A DNA stretch of 5,935 bases from positions 1 to 5,935 of the forward strand of contig CAIUXU010000049.1 of NCBI GenBank assembly GCA_903903205.1, written 5' to 3'. Origin of the DNA: an uncultured Syntrophobacterales bacterium (GTDB taxonomy: Bacteria; Desulfobacterota; Syntrophia; Syntrophales; UBA5619). The stretch's first letter is position 1. Every line of letters starts with the position of its first letter. Under the pieces are notes generated by a model, which saw only the letters and a program-made list of their open reading frames with translations, was not told the origin of the DNA and did no database searches. Positions 1 through 4,990 of this stretch are shown in pieces. A program made the position numbers and the translations under genes.

Positions 1-810
1 ATTCTTGCACGCCCAGACGAACCCGCCTGAGGATTTCACGGCGAAGGCGGCCAGTTCGTCCACCATGCGGTGCTCGTAGAAGATCCCCTTCGCCGCGAAT
101 TCTTTCCGAAAACTGGTTTCGTACACCTCCTGGAAGAGGTTCTTGAAGAGGCCGTCGTAGTGTTCGAGCTCCGTGTTTTTGGTGCCAAGATAGACGGGAT
201 ACCCCCGCTGGAGGCCGAAGTTCATGCACGAGAGCGCAAACCCCCGGACGGACTCCTCGGTGTTGAAAATTCCCAGGGCGGCGCCGGGACCTTTGAAATC
301 ATGAATCTCGAACTCCTCGGGCGCCGCTCCATCCCGGCGGACGTATTTCAGCAGCACTTTTCCCTCGTGCGCTACCGGGATATCGACCCCTCCAAAGAGA
401 TCTCCGAACGCATGGCGGGCGACAATGATTGATTGGGTCCATCCCGGAATGACTCGGGGGATATTTGCAAAGACGATCGGTTCCCGAAAAAGTGTCCCGC
501 CGATAAGGTTCCTGGTGCCGCTGTTGGGTGATTTCCACGCCTTCTTCAGGCCGAATTCCTTTACCCGCGCCTGATCGGGATTGATCGCGGCGCATTTCGC
601 GCCGACGCGGTATTTTCGGACGGCCGCTGCCGCCTCGGTGACAACCCGGTTGTCGGTCGCATCGCGGTTCAGGATGTGATAATCGAAATACTTCAAGTCG
701 ATATCGAGATAGGGCAGAATCAACTCCTCCCTGATCCAGCCCCAGATCACGCGCGCCATTTCATCGCCGTCCAGTTCGACGACTGGATTTAATACCTTTA
801 TTTTCTTCAC
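1..810 (-). CDS. NADP-dependent isocitrate dehydrogenase-like decarboxylating dehydrogenase (partial, C-terminus outside window)
   Basis: The minus-strand frame stays open for 270 codons to the left edge and matches the homodimeric, eukaryote-type NADP-isocitrate dehydrogenases (usually about 400 aa), so roughly the last third is missing. The family's reaction is oxidative decarboxylation of isocitrate to 2-oxoglutarate in the cytoplasm. Visible landmarks are VVELDGDEMARVIW (10-23), NRDAT (48-52), KSPN (93-96), the clamp arginines R100, R109 and R132, YLGTKNT (207-213), YEHRMVDE (245-252) and KSSGGFVWACKN (259-270). Numbering runs almost in register with human IDH1. Two active-site positions differ: Thr77 is Asn77 and the catalytic Tyr139 is Phe139. 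The motif after KSPN is also altered (SGTRN instead of GTIRN). The substrate may therefore not be isocitrate. The start is GTG at 810, preceded by AGGGGAG about 5 bases upstream; an in-frame TGA at 838-840 and no intervening ATG exclude a longer start. It lies 16 bases after the tctC-like gene, so it is probably the same transcript. Family is secure; substrate is uncertain. Confidence 0.9.
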   Translation of the reverse strand, partial: MKKIKVLNPVVELDGDEMARVIWGWIREELILPYLDIDLKYFDYHILNRDATDNRVVTEAAAAVRKYRVGAKCAAINPDQARVKEFGLKKAWKSPNSGTRNLIGGTLFREPIVFANIPRVIPGWTQSIIVARHAFGDLFGGVDIPVAHEGKVLLKYVRRDGAAPEEFEIHDFKGPGAALGIFNTEESVRGFALSCMNFGLQRGYPVYLGTKNTELEHYDGLFKNLFQEVYETSFRKEFAAKGIFYEHRMVDELAAFAVKSSGGFVWACKN

Positions 811-826
811 TTGTCTCCCCTGAAAT

Positions 827-1816
827 CTAATTAACCTTCAAGCCGATCTCTTTGACAACCGTTGACCACTTCTTCTGCTCGGCCCGCACATATTCCCCAA
901 ATTCACCCGGCGTGCGATACACAATTTCGGTGCCAACTGCCTGCAATGAATGCTGAACATCCGGCTGCTTGAGAATCCCTGACATTGCGGTGTTGAGCTT
1001 CGTGATGATCTCCTTGGGCAGCGCTGCCGGGCCAAGGATGCCAAGCCATAAAGTCGCTTCGTAGCCTTTAAGTCCGGCTTCCGCAATCGTCGGCACATCG
1101 GGCAATTCCGGTGAGCGCTTGGCGCCGGTCACCGCAAGCGCCCGCAGGCGGCCATCCTTGATGTACTGAAGCATCCCCGCAATTCCCGGGAAACCCACTT
1201 TGACCTCTCCGCCCAACAATTCGGTGGTCGCCTGCGCGCTGCCTTTATACGGAATATGGAACATATTGACTCCCGCCATCGACGAGAAGAGCGCGGCAAA
1301 CAGATGCTGCGAACTGCCATTGCCGGACGAAGCGTAGTCGATTTTCCCGGGCTTCTCTTTGGCGAGCGCGATAAGCTCACGCACCGATTTCACCGGCAGC
1401 GACGGATGCACCACCAGTACATTGGGCGCTTCGCTAAATTGCAGCACTGGCGCGAAGTCGGTGACTGAATCGTAAGGAAGATTTTTATACAGACTCGCAC
1501 TGATCACGTGGGTATTGGAAATCAGCAACAGCGTGTAGCCATCGGGCGTCGCCTTCGCGACAGACGCGGCGCCAATCGTGCCACCTGCTCCGGGGCGATT
1601 GTCGACGAACACCTGCTGGCCGAGCACCTCGGACAGCTTTTGCATCAGCACGCGGCCGGGCGCGTCGGCGGCGCCGCCGGGCGAAAACGGCAACACCATG
1701 CGAATGGGCCGGTTCGGGTAATTCTGGGCCTGGGTGAGCGATGGTGTGGCCACCACCAGTGACAACGCTACAACACATGCGGTTTTGATAGCGGACAATG
1801 CAGATGCAACTTTCAT
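827..1816 (-). CDS. TctC/Bug-family tripartite tricarboxylate transporter solute-binding protein (second copy)
   Basis: This 329-aa protein is a full-length extracytoplasmic solute receptor of the TctC/Bug family, whose members bind carboxylates and related small molecules in the periplasm for TctA/TctB-type secondary transporters. It begins with a typical signal peptide (MKVASALSAIKTA, then a hydrophobic run) that probably ends at TQA before QNYPNRP. Family motifs follow: RPIRMVLPFSPGGAAD, NRPGAGGTIGA, ATPDGYTLLL, the HIPYKGSAQA segment and a late LPDVPTIAEAGLKGYE. The ATG at 1816 is chosen because GGAGGG sits 3 bases upstream. An in-frame ATG at 1831 overlaps the previous gene's stop as ATGA but has a poor ribosome site; using it would add five residues (MNGGK) before the signal peptide. 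No TctA or TctB gene is visible, so it is an orphan receptor here. The ligand cannot be predicted. The sequence resembles betaproteobacterial Bug proteins more than its paralogue at 3805-4785 does. Confidence 0.95.
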   Translation of the reverse strand: MKVASALSAIKTACVVALSLVVATPSLTQAQNYPNRPIRMVLPFSPGGAADAPGRVLMQKLSEVLGQQVFVDNRPGAGGTIGAASVAKATPDGYTLLLISNTHVISASLYKNLPYDSVTDFAPVLQFSEAPNVLVVHPSLPVKSVRELIALAKEKPGKIDYASSGNGSSQHLFAALFSSMAGVNMFHIPYKGSAQATTELLGGEVKVGFPGIAGMLQYIKDGRLRALAVTGAKRSPELPDVPTIAEAGLKGYEATLWLGILGPAALPKEIITKLNTAMSGILKQPDVQHSLQAVGTEIVYRTPGEFGEYVRAEQKKWSTVVKEIGLKVN

Positions 1817-1827
1817 TTTCCCTCCGT

Positions 1828-2586
1828 TCATCTCGTTATAACTTTTTGCTTGGGCGGGTCGATGGTAAGGAAAGCGGTTTTGTATGTCAAGGAGATTTTA
1901 CCGGCGTTGAATCCGGCTTCCATCAGCGCGGCCACCCCCACGTTCGACTTCAGGAAATCAATAAAATCAATCGCATTCCCGCTTGCTCCCTTCAGGATTG
2001 CGGCCGCATAGGGCGTCGTCAGGGCAAAAGGTTCCGGCAATGGGCCCACGAGGGATACGCCGGGGTGCAATGAGATCTCGCTGGATTGGCTTACCCCGAG
2101 TTCGACGTGTCCATCCGCAACGGCCTGAATCACTTCCACGCCGAACGGTATTATGGTCGTGCGGTCAGCGATCCGGTCCCGGATGCCAAGTTGATCCAAT
2201 ACCTTGGCGAAGTGTGTCCCCGCCGTGGCGCCACGCGCCGGATCGGCATAGGAAACTGATTTCGCCCCAAGCAGGGTTTTCTTCAAGGCCTCTGGTGTGG
2301 AGATATCTGGAATAGATGCGCCCTTTTGTACCGCAAGCGCGATCGCAACCGAGCCCAGGTTCAGTCGCGAATCGACAGCGATCAGGTTCTTTCCCTGCAG
2401 CGTGTCCAGTGCGGCGTTGCTAAGCATCAGCACATCAGATTTCTCACCCTGCAGCAGACGGTCGCGTAGCGCTCCCACGGTATCGTAAACCGGATCGACC
2501 CTGATGCCGGTCACTCTGGTAAATTCAGGCGCAAGGCGAATGACCACTTCTTTCGTGGCGCCGGCTGCATATATCTTGAGTCTCAA
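1828..2586 (-). CDS. ModA-like type 2 solute-binding-fold protein without signal peptide
   Basis: This 252-aa product resembles the periplasmic binding protein type 2 fold of the molybdate-binding ModA / SBP_bac_11 group. The first strand KIYAAGATKEVV (4-15) corresponds to the N-terminal ligand loop, followed by LAPEFTRVTGIRVDPVYDTV, GEKSDVLMLSNAAL, an interlobe DPARGATAGTHFAKVL segment, and VADGHVELGVSQSSEI near residues 157-172. The protein begins directly at the fold, with no hydrophobic leader, so as read it would stay in the cytoplasm. The start is TTG at 2584-2586, overlapping the racemase stop by 4 bases (TTGA), with AGGA 8 bases upstream. Upstream in frame there is no ATG or GTG before a TGA at 2623-2625, so a hidden signal peptide is unlikely. 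ABC permease and ATPase genes are absent. The role could be sensing or ligand sequestration, or the gene may be a degenerate transporter component. Fold assignment is good; ligand and localisation are uncertain. Confidence 0.88.
   Translation of the reverse strand: MRLKIYAAGATKEVVIRLAPEFTRVTGIRVDPVYDTVGALRDRLLQGEKSDVLMLSNAALDTLQGKNLIAVDSRLNLGSVAIALAVQKGASIPDISTPEALKKTLLGAKSVSYADPARGATAGTHFAKVLDQLGIRDRIADRTTIIPFGVEVIQAVADGHVELGVSQSSEISLHPGVSLVGPLPEPFALTTPYAAAILKGASGNAIDFIDFLKSNVGVAALMEAGFNAGKISLTYKTAFLTIDPPKQKVITR
2583..2586 (-). other. TTGA stop/start overlap (translational coupling)
   Basis: The TGA stop of the racemase-type gene (2583-2585) overlaps the TTG start of the ModA-like gene (2584-2586). 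AGGA lies 8 bases before the TTG. The overlap supports co-translation and is the main evidence for choosing the rare TTG start. Confidence 0.7.
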
Positions 2587-3764
2587 CGGAAGAGTCCTGT
2601 GTTTTCGAATTCGTCGATCTCCTCATCGCGGTAGCCGAGTTCGTGAAGAATCTCATGCGTATGGGCGCCTGCTGCGCAACCCGCTGCCCGGTATTCCGGC
2701 TTTGTTACCGAATAGTGGATCGGGTGGCCCAATTGCCGGACCGTCCCTCCGCCAGGCAGATCCACCTCCACGACCATGCCCCGCGCAGAAACCTGCGGGT
2801 CCGCAAGGGCCTCGCCGAGCGACAGGACCGGTTCAACGCAGGCGTCCACAGTGGCGAAGAGGGCCAGCCATTCGTCCCGCGTTTTTGTCTTCAGAATTGC
2901 GCGAATTTCTTCCTTGATCCGGGTGAGTTCCGGGGGGGCTACCCCGCCGGGGGTCAGGTCGGGTCGTCCGATGGTTTCACAGAAGGCCGCAAAGAACTGT
3001 GGTTCCAGGCCGCCAAAGCTGAGAAATTTCCCATCCTTCGCCTCGTAGAAGTCGTAGAGCGAACCGCCGTTCAGGAATCCCGTCTCATATCCGGTCTCCG
3101 TGCCGTCCGCGAGGAATGCGGCGGCGGCAAAGGCGTTAAAGGCGACGACACCATCGGTCATCGAGACATCGACGTGCTGCCCCTCGCCGGTGTTCTGCCG
3201 GTGGACCACCGCGGCGAGGATGCCGATGACGGCGTTGTTCGATCCGGAGGCCACATCGGCGATCTGGATTCCCGTGAGCGTGGGACCGGTCTCTTTCCGG
3301 CCCGAACAGGACATCATTCCGGAGCGCGCGAGGTAGTTGATGTCGTGGCCCGCCCGGTTCGAGAAGGGTCCCGTCTGGCCATATCCGGTCAGCGAGCAGT
3401 AGATCAGTTCCGGGTTTTCCGCCTTGAGTGTTTCATAATCGAGACCGAACTTTGCCATCACGCCGGGGCGGAACTGCTCGATTACGATGTCGTATTCGGC
3501 GACAAGGCGCCGAACGATGGCGACCGCTCTCGTCTCCTTGAGGTTGAGCGCCATACAGCGCTTTCCCCGCCCGAGCGAGGCCATGGCCGCGGAAAGATTC
3601 GTTCCCGGGAGGAAGGGGGGCATGAAGGCGGTGAGGTCCGGTCGGGAGCCGGAGACGATCCGCAGCACCTCCGCCCCGAGGTCCGCCAGCATCATTGTCG
3701 CATACGGCCCCGGCAGCAGGGTCGTAAAATCGAGGATCTTCAATCCCTTCAACGGCCCGGCCAT
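2583..3764 (-). CDS. CoA-transferase family III (CaiB/BaiF) protein, alpha-methylacyl-CoA racemase type
   Basis: This complete 393-aa protein is a member of the CaiB/BaiF family, which contains both formyl-CoA-type CoA transferases and alpha-methylacyl-CoA racemases. It follows the racemase pattern: LKGLKILDFTTLLPGPYATM at the N-terminus, LGRGKRCMALNLK, EQFRPGVMAKFGLDYETL, SLTGYGQTGPFSNRAGHDINYLA, and later FGGLEPQFFAAF. The three residues expected in racemases are present at matching spacing: His140 (AGHDINYLA), Asp170 (QIADVASG) and Glu254 (EPQFF), counterparts of His122, Asp152 and Glu237 in human AMACR. It should act in the cytoplasm on a CoA thioester, most simply epimerising a 2-methyl or other 2-substituted acyl-CoA; transferase activity cannot be excluded because both groups share the Asp. 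The ATG at 3764 has AGGGAG six bases upstream. The gene follows a TctC-like gene by 40 bases and overlaps the next gene by four, so it is probably translationally coupled to it. Confidence 0.93.
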   Translation of the reverse strand: MAGPLKGLKILDFTTLLPGPYATMMLADLGAEVLRIVSGSRPDLTAFMPPFLPGTNLSAAMASLGRGKRCMALNLKETRAVAIVRRLVAEYDIVIEQFRPGVMAKFGLDYETLKAENPELIYCSLTGYGQTGPFSNRAGHDINYLARSGMMSCSGRKETGPTLTGIQIADVASGSNNAVIGILAAVVHRQNTGEGQHVDVSMTDGVVAFNAFAAAAFLADGTETGYETGFLNGGSLYDFYEAKDGKFLSFGGLEPQFFAAFCETIGRPDLTPGGVAPPELTRIKEEIRAILKTKTRDEWLALFATVDACVEPVLSLGEALADPQVSARGMVVEVDLPGGGTVRQLGHPIHYSVTKPEYRAAGCAAGAHTHEILHELGYRDEEIDEFENTGLFR

Positions 3765-3804
3765 CTCGTGCTCCCTTTCCTCTCAATCCCTTGCGGTAGG
3801 AGTC

Positions 3805-4785
3805 TTAGATTTTGAGGTTGAGTTCCTTGATCAGATCCCCGTAGTCCTTGTAGGCCTTGTGCAGAAAAATGGTCCAGTCTTTCGTGTTCTGGTACATGAC
3901 CGGCTGGTAAACAGCCGCCATGGCCTTTTTGAAATCCTTGTCCTCCGAAACCTTCTTCAGGGTCGATGCGATATATTCGACCACCTCCGGCGGGGTGGCG
4001 GCCGGTGCGGCAACGCCTTTCACCGAGCCCCAGGTGATTACGTCAATCCCCTGTTCCTTCAGGGTGGGGATGTTCGGCAGGGTCGGATCGCGTTTGTCCA
4101 GAGCCACGCCGATTGCCCGGAAACGGCCTGACTTGATGTGCGGCATTACCTCCGAGGGGTGGCCTCCGCCCATTGTGAGGTGGCCGCCCGCCAGGGCCGT
4201 GACTGCATCGGCGCCGCCGGTGAAGGGAACGACGGTGATCGGGAAATTTGCCCGCTTTGCCATGGCTTTCAAAGTGATGTCCACGACGCCGGTCGCGACG
4301 GATGCGGCAGCGGTGACCCTGTTGCCGGCATTGGCATAGGCAACCAGATCCTTCATCGACTTGATGGAGGATTTGCCGCTCACGCAGATGATGACCGAGT
4401 GAACCGAAAGCCGGGCGACCGGGAGGAGATCCTTGAAGGGATCATAGGGCATCTTCTGGAAGTGCGGGATGGTCAGATCGGGGCTCGAGCCCTGTCCGAG
4501 ATAGATCGTATAGCCGTCCGGTTTGGAGCGGACGACATATTCAACCCCCAGAATCCCGCCTGCACCGGGTTTGGTGATGACGAGCATCGGTTGCGGGCTG
4601 TACTTCGTCCAGGTGTTCGCCACCGCACGGGCCAGAACGTCGTTGGAGCCGCCGGCGGCAAAGGGGACAATGACCTGAATCGGTTTGGTCGGAAACGTCT
4701 CCGCGCCGAAGCAAAAACCCGTTGCGATCAGCGACGAAACGAGAACCAGGGCAACCAGCAGGGTGATTTTACGTATGCGCATCAT
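3805..4785 (-). CDS. TctC/Bug-family tripartite tricarboxylate transporter solute-binding protein (first copy)
   Basis: This 326-aa protein is a periplasmic TctC/Bug receptor and the first gene of the minus-strand cluster. MMRIRKITLLVALVLV plus a further hydrophobic stretch forms a signal peptide, probably cut at FGA before ETFPTKPI. A Cys lies in the leader (GFC), but the surrounding residues do not make a good lipobox. Domain motifs are PIQVIVPFAAGGSNDVLARA, ITKPGAGGILGVEYV, KPDGYTIYLGQG, MPYDPFKDLLPVARL, and LPNIPTLKEQGIDVITWG late in the chain. The start at 4785 has AAGG 6 bases upstream within AGGAGAAGG; the next codon is also ATG (4782), so a one-residue shift is possible. An open extension up to 4974 is rejected because it would put about 63 non-signal residues before the leader. 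The C-terminal half is Lys-rich and differs noticeably from the other Bug protein, so the two are not a recent duplication. Ligand unknown, probably a carboxylate. Confidence 0.94.
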   Translation of the reverse strand: MMRIRKITLLVALVLVSSLIATGFCFGAETFPTKPIQVIVPFAAGGSNDVLARAVANTWTKYSPQPMLVITKPGAGGILGVEYVVRSKPDGYTIYLGQGSSPDLTIPHFQKMPYDPFKDLLPVARLSVHSVIICVSGKSSIKSMKDLVAYANAGNRVTAAASVATGVVDITLKAMAKRANFPITVVPFTGGADAVTALAGGHLTMGGGHPSEVMPHIKSGRFRAIGVALDKRDPTLPNIPTLKEQGIDVITWGSVKGVAAPAATPPEVVEYIASTLKKVSEDKDFKKAMAAVYQPVMYQNTKDWTIFLHKAYKDYGDLIKELNLKI

Positions 4786-4807
4786 AGATAACCTTCTCCT
4801 GTAAATG

Positions 4808-4829
4808 CTGTGAACACCAGTGTTCCCAG
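4808..4829. promoter_or_regulatory. Imperfect inverted repeat, candidate operator upstream of the tctC-like gene
   Basis: The left arm CTGTGAACAC and the right arm GTGTTCCCAG are reverse complements at 9 of 10 positions around a CA centre; the inner part GAACACCAGTGTTC is a perfect 6+2+6 repeat. It ends about 23 bases before the first minus-strand start codon. There is no T-run after it on either strand, so a terminator is unlikely. Size and position fit the operator of a dimeric regulator; which one is unknown. Confidence 0.45.
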
Positions 4830-4837
4830 TGCCGCAT

Positions 4838-4866
4838 TCTCTATTCTCTTTCCCGGGAAAAATCAA
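4838..4866 (-). promoter_or_regulatory. Weak candidate sigma-70 promoter for the minus-strand cluster, with a palindromic spacer
   Basis: Read on the minus strand, TTGATT (4866-4861) and TAGAGA (4843-4838) are 17 bases apart. The -35 is a fair match and the -10 is poor. The 12-base perfect palindrome TTTCCCGGGAAA (4849-4860) fills most of the spacer, so a bound regulator would sit over the promoter. The predicted start of transcription would fall around 4831, just before the inverted repeat at 4808-4829. Confidence 0.3.
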
Positions 4867-4898
4867 CCGTTGAATGTTTTTTCCAAGGGTGAAAAGGG

Positions 4899-4937
4899 GG
4901 AAATTTCCTTGACAAGGGTTGGAAATTACATTAGCAC
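4899..4937 (+). promoter_or_regulatory. Candidate -35 element with abutting palindrome for the M24 gene
   Basis: TTGACA (4909-4914) is a perfect sigma-70 -35 hexamer. The best -10 at 17-base spacing is only TAGCAC (4932-4937), so the promoter is weak, activated or absent. The perfect palindrome GGAAATTTCC (4899-4908) directly abuts the -35, a position suited to an activator or repressor. This would give a leader of about 47 bases. Confidence 0.25.
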
Positions 4938-4990
4938 AGCGCGTAATATTGACGGAAATGGTTTGTCGAAGCACAACAAGGGGGATGGGA

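Larger units (their letters stand above)
4786..4990. promoter_or_regulatory. Divergent intergenic control region
   Basis: These 205 bases separate the starts of the minus-strand cluster and the plus-strand M24 gene and must carry both promoters unless transcription enters from elsewhere. The stretch is visibly richer in A/T than the flanking genes and contains three palindromes (4808-4829, 4849-4860, 4899-4908), a perfect TTGACA hexamer, a direct repeat CAAGGGT (4884-4890 and 4913-4919), and an inverted pair TTTCCAA (4880-4886) / TTGGAAA (4919-4925). No regulator gene is present in the window. No convincing small gene was found here. Confidence 0.7.

Noticed and set aside
299..595. 98-codon minus-strand frame within the dehydrogenase gene
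   Set aside because: It lies in another frame of the isocitrate-dehydrogenase-like gene, whose own frame runs open to the window edge and matches the family throughout.
3765..3804. Terminator or separate promoter between the first tctC-like gene and the racemase-type gene
   Set aside because: The 40-base gap holds no hairpin followed by a T-run and no convincing promoter hexamers; only the ribosome site AGGGAG stands out.
2643..3815. Long plus-strand reading frame (390 codons) opposite the racemase-type gene
   Set aside because: It is antisense to a gene with clear family motifs over its full length, its product has low-complexity Arg/Gly-rich composition with no recognisable domain, and it has no ribosome site. 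It is a shadow of GC-rich coding DNA.
4919..4936. Possible sigma-54 promoter (GG near 4921, GC near 4934)
   Set aside because: The GG-to-GC spacing is 11 instead of the strict 10 bases and the rest of the consensus is missing.
4786..4974. N-terminal extension of the first tctC-like gene up to an ATG at 4974
   Set aside because: It would place about 63 polar residues before a normal signal peptide and read through the intergenic palindromes. The start at 4785 has a good ribosome site.
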